Origin: Aspidiotus rigidus
Lineage: Eukaryota > Arthropoda > Insecta > Hemiptera > Diaspididae
Reading direction: 5' to 3'
DNA: 64,000 bases
Assembly: GCA_035079385.1 (NCBI GenBank)
Contig: JAVHKY010000013.1
Coordinates: 7,190,001-7,254,000 of the forward strand
Shown: piece by piece, positions 24,066 to 37,670 of the stretch
Numbering within the stretch: the stretch's first letter is position 1
How the letters are laid out: the number at the start of each line of letters is the position of its first letter
Position numbers and translations under genes: made by a program
The notes under the pieces: generated by a model
Databases searched by the model: none
What the model was told of the DNA's origin: nothing
Seen by the model: the letters and a program-made list of their open reading frames with translations, nothing else

Positions 24066-24440
24066 ATCCTTCAATCACACCCTACTCGAGCTTATAAATT
24101 TTCTTAAAGTCACGTCGTTCTAATTTTCCTCAGTCTTTCTTCTGTGGATATTTGAGCCAAAAATGATCTTCTGATGTCGAATCCTCCTCAAGCTCGTAAT
24201 TTTGGTGCGACATTAAATTAGAGCGCGGTCTTCGATGACGTCTTATTGAGCGACAAGTCCCCGATAAAATCACATCCTACTCGAGCTTGTAAGTTTTCTT
24301 GACGTCACGCTCTGACTTTCCTACGTTTCTCCTCTATGGGGATTGGAGCCAAAAATAATCGTCTTTCGATATCAAGTCTTACTCCAGCTCGTGTAATTCT
24401 TGTTAGTCATTAAATTAGTTAAAAGGTTCTTGATGACGTC
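24066..24440. repeat. Two tandem units of about 190 bp
   Basis: Each unit runs 'ctcgagctt(a/g)taa ... gtcacg ... gagccaaaaat(g/a)at ... caagctcgt / ccagctcgt ... cattaaattag ... gatgacgtc'. The second unit ends in the full palindrome TGACGTCA (near 24433). Confidence 0.6.
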
Positions 24441-26739
24441 ATATTTCTTGTTTTTGAGTTTTCCAACACCCTCCTTCGGATGAATTTCTCCCATATTTGG
24501 CTCCAAATCAGAGTACGTGCATTTGCAAAGCGCCCACTCGGTCGGTATGGAGTTATAAGTGGAGTGTGAAAGTAGATGAAATTCTGAGTCCAACAAGACC
24601 TTCTTGAAATTGTTAGGTCCAAAATTCATGTCAGGAAAGTGGTATCGAAGTTGAAAATGGGAAAATCGGGTTTTTACGGAATCGGCTAATAAAAATTGCG
24701 TTACAGAAGTTTACAATGTTTCGTAAAATTCATGTAAAACGATTAGACTTCTGGAAAAATTTGATTTTCTTGAGAAAAAAACATTCTAGAGTGTAGAATA
24801 ATAAGTTTATATTAATTACTAGAGCGTAATAGTCAAATTAAAAAAAAAAAATGAAAATTGATCCAGTAGATGATGAGCTACAGTATTTCAACGTTTTTTT
24901 GTCACAGATGAAGAAATTATAAAGTGTCACAGAACAAAATATGAAGATCTCACTTTCTCATGATTTTGTTCAATTTATAGGTTTTATCTCATGAAAGGAA
25001 TCTTACTACTGGAAAGCTGAGGTTTTTTCTATACAATGATACATCAAAATACAAAAATCACAATTTGGACGTACATTACACTTTTTTTTTCCTTAGCTAA
25101 CCATATCCGAGTGAAGCTCTCTACCCGGAAGTTCCCTTGGAAATATTACGCGCCAACACTTCAACACAGCTCCAAGTTGATCTGCCTTAGGAGTTGGAGA
25201 TGAGGTTTTTGATGGTGTCGAGATCCGAAGTAGTGACTTCAACCCCCCTCCTGTGTAGGGGTTTAGCTTAAAATTCTTCCGTCCCTTCTTTTTAGAGGTT
25301 CTGATATCGGAAGTTTCTTTACTTCTTCCTCCATGAAATAGATCTAAGAGTTTAGACGTTCACAGAGACTCTAATTAAGGAGGGAGAACGATTATAAAAC
25401 AATGGAAAACTGCTCCTCCACCTTCCTTAATTAGTCACTGTGCATGTCTGCGCTCTTGACTTATGGTGCTTTTTCCAGGCTTTTTGAGTGAAATATTTCT
25501 GTTCTTCGTATTTGTATTCATATTTTAGGAACAAAATCAAAGTTGGATTATGAAAGACATGCAAAGAGGCGGAAAGGTTTTGTCGACCATCTCGTACGTG
25601 AGAGGGCCGAGGCAAAAATTTGTGTTTCTTCATTGTTTCATAATCCTTACCTCTCATTAATCACATCTCTGTGAAAGTTCTCATATTGAAATCTCGTCGA
25701 GTTTTTCCAATAAAACTTTTCCAAGTCATACAGCTTAAGAGTCGAAATGTTTTTCGAATCCTCTTCCCCAAATGCGCAGCTCAGAGCTACGATAGAAAAA
25801 AATAATTTCAAATATTCTGGATAATCTCTCAAAATAGATGGTTTTAGATCTTTTGATTGGCCGGTAGACAAATACCGTATAACTCATACAGACACAATAG
25901 ACTACGAAAAATTTGGCACCGATGAGCTGCAAAAATTTGACCATATATACTTTCCCACGAATGTACACTGAGTATGGCTTTCACTTACACGTATGAAAAA
26001 GTGTTTACTCGACTTCTATCGCACAATCAATTTTTTCATTTCACGCAGTATTCTTTTACAAATTAAAACGTCACATTTTACGCGGAAGAAAGGCACAGAA
26101 ACAATGGTTACGTATAATTTTTAAACTGAGCGAAGAGAGCTTGGCATTTAATAATAAAGTCATGCTCTGGTTATGTAGGGTCATCAAATTGCACAGACGT
26201 TAAAAAAAAATATTACGAAGAGATTTTGTCGATGATGCTCTATTTTCCGAAATGAATTTAGAGGTATAAAATGAAATTCCTATGTTTTATGACTCGCTGG
26301 TATTTGTAACAGCGCACGAGACTTGAAATTCGTTTCGAGAAGGCTAACAGACTCTTGGACTCTTCGGAAAAAGCTAAACAATAAAAGTGACACACGTGTA
26401 CGTACAAGAAGTGCTTTATAGAAGCATTGATACGATCGAATGGAGTTACGTAAACAATACAAAAATCTTCGATAGTCAGCGCCATAAATGTCGTGCCAAC
26501 AAAGAATTTTTTTTTTTTATTCTTCTACGTGCCACTTCTAAATTTCAACTTTCTTCAAGCTCAAGAAGTTAAAAATCAAACAACCTTGTTGAACCGCAAA
26601 ATATTTCTAATGTTCAACCCCTCGAAATACGGCACAACGAGGGGCACCGAGTATCAAGATTTTTGACGATTTTTTATTTTGATTCCGGGAACAATTGTGA
26701 CCATCAAATTGTGCATGAAGAAGAGGAAGGATGGCACTT
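24441..26739. other. Intron sequence with little recognisable content
   Basis: No coding or mobile-element signature. Near 25705-25790 a worn 'ccaagtcatacagcttaagagtcgaaatg' stretch resembles the dispersed 'gagctatatatgatagga' block. A perfect 7-bp hairpin (CCCCTCG...CGAGGGG) lies near 26618-26644. Confidence 0.35.
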
Positions 26740-27010
26740 CAAAAAATTCTGACTATTGAACTATAGGGAAAAACTTTTGCTTTCGAAGTGTATGCATGAA
26801 AAGAAGGAGGAGAATGAAGAAAAATTTTGACTACCGAGCTATTTATATTAGGAGTGAAGGGGGACTTGAAGGCACGTGCTATTTGGGTGAGTGTATTTGA
26901 GAAAATTTACAATAACTCTTTGCCTACGTTGAGGCCTAGGGGAATATTTCGACCTTCGAGCTGTGAATGAAAAGGTCAAAGGGACTTGAAAGAATTTCGA
27001 CCATCGGCAT
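26740..27010 (+). repeat. Diverged tandem 'gagctatatatgatagga' array
   Basis: About four worn units: 'attgaactatag', 'accgagctatttatattaggag', 'cttcgagctgtgaatgaaaagg' and similar, each followed by 'gggacttga' and 'aatttcgacc'-like text. Confidence 0.5.
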
Positions 27011-28904
27011 CGAACAGTATAATATCAGGATTCCTCATGTAGACAACCTGTCTTCTCGTAAGAATGTGCTGAATACAGAACTCAATACTTCAAACAGCTT
27101 AAACTCTTCCCCTTCTTCAATTCACAGTGAATATTCATATTCTAAAAGATATTGGTCCGATTTCCTCGGATATTAGACATCAAAATGTCACCCTAGTATG
27201 AGAAACAAGCTCATTATGGACGATAAACTCTCAGGAACATACGCTTTGCCGTAATGAAGATCATGTTTTCAAAGCACGTGAAAATTCCGGAATCATAGAA
27301 CATCACGTACACTCAACTTCAACCTTCTTCCACCGAAACGCTAAATTAGGGAGTTGAAAGTTAAATTACAAAAGTAATTCATTCAAAGACAATTTCAATA
27401 TCGAAAAATAGAAAAGACACGCGTAGTGCTTAGAATATTTGCGTACACGTCACGTTATGTTTACTGACCTAATTTCTCAATATTTGAATATTATTATAGT
27501 AGAGAAGGTTGTCAATCATTCCGATACCAAATTCTATACCATTCTGCGATGCAGTTTGAAAGTTATCCGAGAGGAAGAATTCATTTTCGCGTCTAGATTC
27601 GATTCTCTCTAGCTCACACATCGTGAAATAGACAAGATCAGGGTTCCGGGGTCATACGGAGCGGTTAAATTAGAGTACAATTGAGTCAGTAGTGATAGAT
27701 GAATCACCCTACGATTATGATCTTAATAATGTGTGCACTTTGTTCACTAACTATGATTGTGTTTAATGAGCGACAAGTATTTCGTAAAGAAAGACAACAT
27801 TTGCTTACAACGTCTGACGGACGTGAATCATAATTCTCTTATCGTAAATCGGGAGCTCACAAATTCTAATCAAAAAGAAACGGACGGTTCAAACGAGATT
27901 AGGGAACCACAAAAAGCATAAGAGTGTATAGTTTCTGCTTCGGCTATTACGATTTCACTATAACAAAACGTACAATGAACCTCGATTCGAATTGAATTTC
28001 CGTCTGATTTCGATTCTCAAATCAAGTATCTTCAGGAATGATGGAAGAGATAAGAATAAGGCTCATTTTGTCGACTTCGAGAAGGTATTACGTATGACGA
28101 AGGCTGCGCAAACCTAAACGTCTCCCCCTGTTTCCCGATTTCCATGGAGTTTTCTTTGAGAGACAATTAGAAAATTTGCAACGTTTCATGTCTTCACTAT
28201 GGCACGCAAAATCTAATTCAGCAAAACTGTCCATACATCCTGAAGAAGTTCTAAGAGACGGAGAAAAGCTTGAAACTTCTAGGGCTCGTCGTATGATACA
28301 GGGTTGAAGTCAAGAGACGGAATAAAGTCTCGGGTTAACGTATGAAACTGCATTAACTTTCAAACATCTGTCCATCAGAGGATAAAATGATGCAGATTTG
28401 GTCTTCGGGTATTAAGAGCTCCTTGCTGAGGAGAGCGCAGGGGTGTTCAAAGAAAATAAGGCTTTCAGGGTAAAGCAGGAGACCAGACGCTTCTTGCTTG
28501 AGACATTGAAACGAGGATTGCTCAGAGCGAGCTAGATATACCCGTACGATGCGACCTTGATGAGTGGATAAACCGAGACCATGGTCAGCTGAATTTTCAC
28601 GTGACGCAAGGATTAAAAGGCCATGGTTGCTTTAACAGGCAGGAAAGTTGAGCACGCAACATGTTCGCATTGCAATCAAGGACGAGATAGTGGACCATAC
28701 GCACAACTTGAGTGTGTGTCGTGGAGGGAAGAGCGCGACAAGCTTAGTCGATCTTGAACGCCACCGTTAGTCATTCTATTTTGGCCCAAAATTAGCTAGC
28801 TGTTAGCTAGCCAATGAGACTGGGTTGACCAAAACCAATAAATTTTAAGGGTTAGCTTTTAGCTAAGTTTTTAGCCTATACAATTGTCTGAACAGCCCTG
28901 GTAC
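27011..28904. other. Intron sequence with no recognised feature
   Basis: AT-rich and stop-dense. A short run of 'gttagctagc/ttagctaag' words occurs at 28790-28880. No gene or element ends were seen. Confidence 0.4.
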
Positions 28905-29010
28905 TGAGTCCTATGATGTTTGAAGTGTTGCATATCTAGTTCATTGCAGGGGCTGTGTCAATTGGTGTATGAAGCATTCAATATCTAGTTACCTGAAGGG
29001 ACCATCTTTC
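28905..29010 (+). repeat. 'gcatatctagttcattgaaggggcta' repeat, copy 1
   Basis: Contains two internal tandem subunits starting 'gcatatctagttcattg' and 'aatatctagttacctg', each followed by 'aagggg' or 'aaggga'. Other copies: 30825-30960, 47200-47335, and 56135-56230 on the other strand. Confidence 0.6.
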
Positions 29011-29063
29011 AGGCTACATACACTGGTCTTATGCTATCGTTCAGGCTATACTGGGTAAGGCCA

Positions 29064-29597
29064 AAAGATGTTACCAGTTGGAGGGAGGCGGCGCTAAATT
29101 CACTCCAGCGTAAAAACTCAAAACGTTGGGTGTATAATTTTAGTCTACAAAATTTGTACCTCAATTTTATCTTCGATTTGCGCTCCTGCCCAACTTTTTA
29201 CAACTTTTCTGAGCCGAGTTATGGACCACAATGCGCCTAAAATTGATCAACTTGCCATGATTTTGGAAATAAAAATTTAAAAATCACCTATTTTCAAGTT
29301 TCATAGAGTAATTCAGGTATTTTTTTCGGAATCAGCGTTAAATTTCACTTTCAAGTCAAGTAAAATATGGAAGTTTGAACAATTTTTAATTTTTGAGAAT
29401 TCTGGCAGATTGGTCAATTTTTCGCATATTTTAGTCTATAACTCAGCTCAGAAAAGGTGTAAAAAGTTGGGTAGAGGCGCAAATTGAAGATGAAATTGAG
29501 ATACAAATTTTGTAGATTTGAAGTACACATCTAACATTTTGCGTTTTTGCGCTAGAGGATATTTAGCGCAAACTCCCATTCAACTGGTAACATCTTT
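29064..29597. mobile_element. MITE with about 160-bp inverted arms
   Basis: Ends are AAAGATGTTACCAGTTG (29064-29080) and its perfect complement (29581-29597). Arms extend inward to about 29222 and 29436 with good pairing ('cccaactttttacaac' against 'gtaaaaagttggg'). No coding capacity. It lies inside or beside a copy of the 'gcatatctag' repeat. Confidence 0.7.
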
Positions 29598-30259
29598 CAG
29601 CCTCATCCTGTGTACACCAATCTCCAAGTTGTATCAGATATGACACAAGGGGGACTTAGAACACCTTAGAAGGACGTTTTGAGTCTTTTCGTGCTTAAAC
29701 GTTTTTTCAAGTGAGCTGGGACGTGTCCAAGATGCTTTGTTCGACAAAGTATTGCCCTGAAAATTTGGGGATATTGCCAAGAAGATTCAAGTTGCAGCAA
29801 ATATTAATACCTATCTTCACCAGAAATGCTCTTTGATCACTGACTTAGTGAGAAAATTATGCCTTCTTTCTGCTTAGAGAATCCGCTGCCTAGTTGGTTC
29901 AAATTCAAAGCTCAACGAAATCTTACTAGCCCCGTTGTCTACAGGGATTTGAGCTAATGATTTGTGTAAGTTTCTCAAAGACTTGAACGACTTTCAATCC
30001 TCAGTAAAACTCGAAGCTACATCCCTCTCCTTCCGTAGAAGTCAGAACTTGAAATTCTGTCGAGTTTTTTGAAACATATTTTCTGAGTAGCCTGATGACG
30101 TCATAATCCAGGCGTGGGATCTGTTACCATAGCATCCTTATATTGATGTCTTATAGTTGAGGGTTGGCCGGAAAAACGTCATCCAAAAAAGTTAGGCAAG
30201 TTTACTGTGGTCAAGCATGGCTAAAGTCTGACAGTCCTATAATGTAGCCACACTAAACC

Positions 30260-30450
30260 CTCACTTCGCGCTCTCGATCCTTATTGGTCTTCACCTACAT
30301 TTTGGATATACTTTGGAACGCGTCCTGAAAATAAATGGAGGGAAAGGAAGAACCAGCGCTATGGACTAGACTTAACGGACCCTGATCTCGATTTACCTTG
30401 ACCTACATCAAAGACTACCTTAGAATGCGACCTAAATATGATGGGAGGAA
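30260..30450 (-). repeat. About 125-bp unit repeat (minus orientation)
   Basis: Reads as the complement of units at 60020-60330: 'tagtctttgatgta(a/g)(a/g)t' and 'aatcgagatcag' are shared. About two units are present. Confidence 0.45.
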
Positions 30451-30713
30451 GAGAACCAAAAGTTTAGCCTCGTTTTAGTCTCCACAATGAAAAAGGTATA
30501 CTAAATTGCTGGGAAGCAGTCTTCGACTACTATACATAATATAGGTTTCACTTCTGCTGAAATTTTTCCCATTTATTTGTAATTTTCCACGTCTATATCC
30601 AGACATTCTAGGTCAGAACCAGAGCACTGCAGCTAAAAAATTTAGCTTCAGCTATTGGCTCTAAAATGATATGAAAAATATAGCAGGCATGTGAATTCAA
30701 ATAAACGAGGGGT

Positions 30714-31132
30714 GGCAGGGAACCTGTTTTATGGGACACGTGGGATCTGAAAAATATTGACATGCCAAAGCTATGACGTCATCAAATTGTGACGTCACAG
30801 GCCCTGACTGATAGCCGGGGGATTGAGAATACCTTAGAAGGACGTTCTGAGTCTTATAGTGTTTGAAGTGTTGCATATATGGTTCATTGAAGGGGTTAAG
30901 TCAATTGCTGTATGAGAAATTACATATCTAGTTACTCGACAGGGCTATCTTTCAGGCTATATACGATAGGAGGGGGACTTGGAAAATTTTTGGACGGAAA
31001 TTTTTCCCGGAAACCCCCTTCCCCCACATAAAACAGGTTCCCTGTTGAAAATTTGACTGATACGGCCTTAGAATTGCCGGCCGGAGGCGGACATTTTTTT
31101 GAAAAACCCCATGATAAAACAGGTTTCCTGTT
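30714..31132. mobile_element. Hairpin-ended modular repeat, longest plain copy
   Basis: Opens with GGCAGGGAACCTGTT (30714-30728) followed by 'ttatggg'. It contains TGACGTCA palindromes (near 30775 and 30792), a 'gcatatctagtt' repeat (30825-30955) and a 'gctatatacgataggag' block (30955-30975). It closes with inverted hairpins AACAGGTTCCCTGTT (31032-31046) and AACAGGTTTCCTGTT (31118-31132), each preceded by 'ataa'. No protein is encoded. Confidence 0.55.
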
Positions 31133-31839
31133 AAAAGTATATCTCCAAAAGAAACGATCTGGAGAACTGGATTTCTCATTGTACCCTTCATTATAATCTT
31201 CCAGTTGTACAGAACAATTTCGGCTGATAGTAGATTTTCCTCCACGCCTCGTTCAACTCTTGATGGACATGACAAAACTCGAAAATTTATGTAGGTAACT
31301 CTTGTTAGCATTGGCAAATTGAATTACATACTCTCAAGGATGAATTCTCAAGTTTGGAGTCTTGTATAAAATGTACTTTTCATTCTGTACCTTGGAGCAT
31401 TAACCATTCTGGAATTGTGGCAGAAATTCTGCGCTTAAGGAAATTACAAAATAAGTTTGCGTGGAGAATTGATGAAGAACTTACCGTTCAAACTCATCCC
31501 GAAGTTTGTTAGACCTCTTTTTGTCAGAAGATGGATCAATTGGATGTAGAAATCTGAACCACTGCGCTTGCTTTGAATGGGGTTCGGGCCACCCAATCTT
31601 TCTAGCCAGGGAGGACCAAACCACAAAAAGGAAGTAACAATTATCTGCGGTCTAAATCGACTCTATTGATAGAAAGAGTCACTATTGCGGAGTTCCTCTC
31701 GCTCTCTCAGTCCTACGCGAAAAATAATGAACTGTGAAAGCTCGACTACTGATTGAAAAGATCATAACTAACTGCGTTAAATATTGGCCTGATGGCCATT
31801 AGCCAATATAGTACTAGAGGTTACTGACAAAACATGATG
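31133..31839. other. Intron sequence with no recognised feature
   Basis: Nothing recognisable beyond ordinary AT-rich intron sequence. Confidence 0.4.
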
Positions 31840-34800
31840 GAATACTGCAAAATTTAGTTATACATTGATATTTAATATTGTAATAGTTATGACTGTAGAG
31901 AACATTTTCAGAAGGCGTGACACTCAAAATTTCCTTTAGGGGGCTGGAGGGGGGTAAAATGGCGCTGAAAAATCCGGATTTTGCTAATATCTCAAGAACG
32001 GTTGGAAATAGGAGAAAAATACCTCAGTAAGAAAATAACCCCCGTATAATTTTACACGAAAAAGGTTCCCTTTATTTTTTCGCTTAGAGTGACCGTTGAA
32101 TCACAATCGACGCAACCAAGTGGAAGCATATAAATAACACGTAAGTCGGGTGGTGCACAGTAGTATACCAGCGTATCGGTATCGTACAATTATTTTTGTT
32201 TCCTCAAGTTTCCTTTTCTGGGTCTTGGAGGACGAGTCGAACTGAGAATTAAACATAATTTTTTTCCCCCTTGTATTTATGAATAATATTTTCCTATTTT
32301 GTACATTGTCTAATTTTACCGACTTTTCTCGTCGGAAAATGGAAGTTTTCCTTATAGATAGTTTACTTATCAACATTTTTATCCGCAGAACTCCTGTAAA
32401 ACTACCGGATGGATTGTATTTTTCTAGTACAAAAAGGAGGTATTACTCCAATTTGAGGTATCTCGGGAGGTGGGAGTATTATTTTTAATTGGGACAGCTT
32501 TTTGAGGTGTCTCAGGAGATGGAAATATTATTTTAAATTGCTGTTTTTCAATTTCATTTCTTTTTCTATTTTTTTAAAATTAAAATTGTTTTTTCTCGTC
32601 TTAGAAACGAACGTTTTGCCGCTTTTCCCGTTTGCGGTCGCATACTACAGTGCAGTGGTCATTATTGATGACAATTCTTAAAATCGTTCCAAATGATAGT
32701 AAATAAAAACCGTTGAAAAAATTGGGTGGGGAAATAAATGCACACTAAATGAGAACATTGTAACACTGAAGTAGGTGGAAAAAGCAATAAGAAAATGCAT
32801 GCAACAATATTTAATGCAAGTATAACTCTAGAATAAAATTTTGCACCCTAAATATTGCTAATAAATAATTAAAACAACAAATGAACATCAGATAATGCAT
32901 AAAACTAATTAAAAACATGGCACGGTAATTATTAAAAGCATAGATCATAATAAATATTTTTTCAGGAAGGAGAACCGCTCTGAATAAGTAGGGCTTTTTT
33001 CGCCTTCGATGGTCGGCCGCGTTTTCTTTTCTGCCCTAACGGAATGACTTTTGCGTTTTCTGGCACTTTGACCAACTTTAAAACGAATTTTCATTCCGAG
33101 TTCATCTTGGCATCCGTTATGTTTTGAAGAGCTCAAATCCCGAGAATTAATTTTGATGGTCCATATCCCGTATTCCTGCTCCTTAAAATTATCGAACGTA
33201 TTCCATTTACCTCTGGTAGTCAGATGTATGCACATAACTGAGTATTGGTGATATCCGGCCTACCGCTGCAGGCTACGTAATACTGAAGTGGTTCACTCAT
33301 CGCTCCAAACCAAAATCAGGAATTTCCATGCAAAGAGACATAACTGGTAAACAGAAAAATGCCTTGCTAGAAGCATTTTGTGTAACAATTGAGTAAATGA
33401 TGGTTCTAGAATGTTTTGGACCCGCTGAATACAAAAATTGTTGTTACATTTTGAATTGACCCCTGGAAGGACCTGAAAAAAGGGGGAAAGGAGTAAAAAG
33501 TTCAGTTTTTCTCAGTTTCTGCGGAAAGTATGCGTCTGAGGGGAAAAATACCTCAGTAAATAAATATTCCACACTAAATTTCCTATCGGACAAGATTCAT
33601 ACATTTTAGGCTAGCACGTCAGTGTTGCCAGAGAGGAGAGCGCAAATATAATATGAACATGAAAATACTTACTTTATCATTATTTTAGCCGAACACATAC
33701 GCGGTTTTGAGGTGATATACAGTGTACTACACTTGCCTCCGGAGGCGAAAGCCCCTATGCAATTGCAAAAAAAAAGGAAAGTAATACATACATTCTCTGT
33801 TACTCGAGATTTTATTTTTGCATAGCAATTTCCAAATTTCAGGTCACTCAAGATATACATTCTCTGTCTCTTGAGATTTTATTTTTGCCTGGCAAATTTT
33901 GTTTCTCGGACAGTCTTCGTCAAGAGTGACCAAGATGACCAAGATAGTCTTCGAACATCAATATTGATGATAATGTATATCGTTTGATTGATACTGCACG
34001 TATGCAGATCTCTTGGTTTCCATATCTTGACATAGAAAAAATCAAGATCTCTTGAGCTCTACATCTTGGTAGGAAAAGAAGGTCCAGATCTTTTGAAAAA
34101 AATCAAAAAATCAATTTCCGTCACATAACAGTCAGTTAGAAAATAAACCGAGAGACTCGGATACTAAGGCGCATGGCGACTCAGTCTTGTTTTTTTTCTC
34201 TCTTTCTCTTTTCTTTTTGCAATTGCATAGGGGCTCTAGCCTTGCCACAGGCAAGAGCCCCAAAAATGAAGTTCATAGGTTTTTTCCACTATGATGATAT
34301 AGAAAGTAATCACAAAACGTCAGGCCTTCTCTCTTTTTTGATTTTAATCTGTGGACGGCAGAGCTGTTAAAGTCTAATAAATATTTTTAACGGAAAGATA
34401 CTCGTAAAGTACCTTTACATCAATTGATTTTGACAATATAAATACCCAATTATATCATTAGTGAATTGATGAGTGCGGTTATGAAAAATTACTGCTTACT
34501 TAGTGAGGTTAAAGTCACATTGCAGTATCTTTCTATTAGAATAACTTACAAAACAGAATCGGTAAGCAAGCAAACCTCCTACGCGTCACTTTTGCTAACT
34601 GCTTACTCGGTTATTGCTTACTTACCTCTCCTGTTCTGTAATCTACTATAAAAAATGTTTGTTACTTGACTATAATTAGAATTTTACAATCAAAGTTTTA
34701 AGGTATAGGTTGCATGTGCGTCTGTGTGTGAGAGAAAAATCTTGGGTACAATTTGTAATTATAGTCCCACTTGTTTTTTTATGAGTACAACTTTCTCTGT

Positions 34801-37670
34801 AGGGTGCAATATTTCTTACAGTGTTATTTATAATGACTACAGGGCTCTTCATACTTGTTTGCTTCATTACCCTAGAACAGAACTATCTTAAGTCTAATGT
34901 CCGATAATTTATATTAAATTACCCCGTCATAAGACCAATGTAGATGGAGACTGGGAAAATATTGCGGATGTTATTTTGACGTACAGGTTCAATAGAGAAA
35001 AAAAAAAAAATTCCAATTTTGGGCACTTATATAGATGGATACTTGAAAAAATTTTTCTTTTTATCCTATTATAATAACGACGTTATGAGGTAGTTGTTAT
35101 TTACAAGGTGGGGTCACAGTCTAGAAAAAAATAGAAGCTCAATACAAACAAAATTCAGCTTTTCTGTTGAAATTTGTTCCTTGCGGGGCGAAGGGTTTAG
35201 GGGTGGTGAACGTTTACAGTATGTACAGACCACCACAAGGAACAAATTTCAGCAGAAAAACCTTCGTCCTGAATTTTTTTTGTGATAAAGTATAATGTTC
35301 AGAAAAATAGATTACGGAGTTTCTTGGCAATTTCTTATGATTGAAACACATTTTAATGAAAAATAGTTATTTTATGGAAATTGCAAGCATTGTATTAAGC
35401 TTGAATTATTATTCTTTATAACTGAGAGCACTGGTTGAGAGTGAAAAAGGTCATAATTGCGATAATTTTGGTATAATTTATAATTTCCATTCCGAATGTG
35501 TGCAGTGTATATCACCTCAAAACCGCGTATGTGTTCGGCTAAAATAAAGATAAAGGAAGTATTTTCATGTTCATATTATATTTGCGCTCTCCTCTCTGGC
35601 AACACTGACGCGCTAGCTTAAAATGTAAGAATCTTATCCGATAGGAAATTTTGTGTGGAATATTTTTTTACTGAGGTATTTTTCCCCTCAGACGCATACT
35701 TTCCGCAGAAACTGAGAAAAACTGAATTTTTTACCCCTTTCTCCCCTTTTCAGGTCCTTCCGGGGGTCAATTAAAAAAGTAACAACAATTTTCGTATTCA
35801 GCGAGTCCGAAACATTCAAGAACCATCGTTTACTCAATTGTTACACGAAATGCTTCTAGCAAGGCGTTTTTCTAAAAAATTTCCCAGTCTAATTAGTGAC
35901 TATGATTTTTTTCTCGGGAGGAAGAAATAGTTACTGTGCGTGTAAGGTAATAATTAGTGCGCATAATTTGTAATATATTGTGCAGTATGTTGGTGTGTGT
36001 TCCACATTAAATATTGCTTCTTGGTCCTTTATAAATGTTCGGTTGCTAGTGCTCAAATGTCCTTCTCTAGTGTGCTAAATATTTATGGGTTGCATTTATC
36101 GGCACGCGAAGGAAATAATAAAATCACGCGAAAAAAACAGGAAAATCACAACTTTTTATTAAAAGTGAAGCGAAAACAAAAAGTACACAATAAATTATGG
36201 CTAATCACCCGAAAAAAAACCTTTTGGCCGCGACAGTTGTTATACCGAACGAGATAAAAAAAAATGAATAGCATCTGACAGCACGCGAAATTCTACCTAG
36301 CCGCGGTAATTGTAAAATTGACAAAAAAAAAAAAAAAAATTATATCAATAGAGTGAACTGATTCGTTCCTCTAAGTTATGGCCTGACATAATTACAACTT
36401 TTTCTTGGCCAACGCTGGTCTGCCCCTTTTTCTTTTGTGACCAAGAGGCACCGCAGTTTAGCAGCCGAGGGCACCACCACACGTTTTTGCCTAAGCTGTA
36501 CCCCGAGAGAATGTTTACAGATGAATGCGTGCTTCATCAAAAGAGTTAGCACTTTCAAAATATTCATCAAACGTACCTTAAATCCATGAATCAAAAGAAA
36601 ATTGAACAACTATAAGAAATAGTGTCTTTGCTTGACAGGTAATCAACACTGAGCTTGAGAAATGATAGCGTTGTTTCATAAGAATAAGGCCTGATACTAA
36701 TCCAACTGACCCGTTCAAACACAATTATGCATCATTTTGATGATTCATCGCAGTATCCATGTGTTCGAGAAATACATACAATAACTTTTCTGAAGAACAA
36801 TTTATTTTTCTGCAGACATAAGTTAATATCGTGTGAAATCATGTTAATAAGGTCGTGTGTACATCGTCGCGTGAATAAAATTTAAGAAGTAGTTTTTTCC
36901 ATTTTTTTTACTGTGAAAAATCTTCGCGTTCAAATATTCACTTTCGCGTGCCATTATATATAACCCGAAAAAATTCCTTTTTTGATTAAATAAAATGAAT
37001 TTAGGTTTCCTTATTCTGTTATCAGATGATGTGGTCATGATGATAGGCTTCATAAACTGAGTTTTACTATTGATTCTACAAATATCTGACTTAATTGATA
37101 GAATCAGTATTTAGTACAAAGAGTGGAAGTTACTCTCTTAATGGATTATGAGTATGTAAGAAGAAAAGTCGTGTACTACTCACACTCCTGCGTGAGTGTT
37201 TTTTTTTTTTTTTGTATTTTTATGAGAAATTTTCGATCTCGTACTTTGTCTCCTTTAATGTTGAAAACGATGGTAACATGGCGTAGCATAGCTGGTAAAC
37301 CGAGCCACGGCGTAACCGTGCACCGCGTGGCGTCGCGCGTAACTATGTACATACTCCCGACTAAGTCTTTTTTTACGCGCTTCAATTTTATTGCGTCGAT
37401 TGTGGTTTAACGATGAGTCGTAGCGAAAAAATGAAAGGAACATTTTTTAAGTAAAATTATACGGGGATTATTTTTGTACTGAGGTATTTTTCTCCTATAC
37501 CCAACCGTTCTTGAGATATCGGCAAAATCCTGATTTTTGAGAGACATTTTGGCTGGCCCACTTCCAGCCCCCTAAGGGAAATTTTGAGTGGCACGCCTTC
37601 TGAAAATGTTCTTTACGGTCATAACTACTACAATACCAAATATCATTGTATAACTAAATTTTGCAGTATC
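31840..37670. mobile_element. Outer inverted-repeat element (about 276-bp arms)
   Basis: The left arm 31840-32115 pairs with the right arm 37391-37670; shared landmarks are 'actgcaaaatttagttatac', 'aacattttcagaaggcgtg', 'aaaaatacctcagta' and 'ttgcgtcgattgtg'. The 5.3-kb interior has no recognisable transposase. A smaller element with related arms is nested inside it. Confidence 0.6.
33352..35873. mobile_element. Inner inverted-repeat element (about 368-bp arms)
   Basis: Left arm 33352-33720 and right arm 35507-35873 are reverse complements; landmarks are 'gccttgctagaagcattt', 'ggggaaaaatacctcagta' and 'cgcggttttgaggtgatata'. The interior (33721-35506) holds a further inverted pair, 'cccctatgcaattgcaaaa' at 33750 against its complement near 34218-34236. 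No transposase frame was found. The arms share the 'aaaaatacctcagta' core with the outer element, so both belong to one superfamily. Confidence 0.7.
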
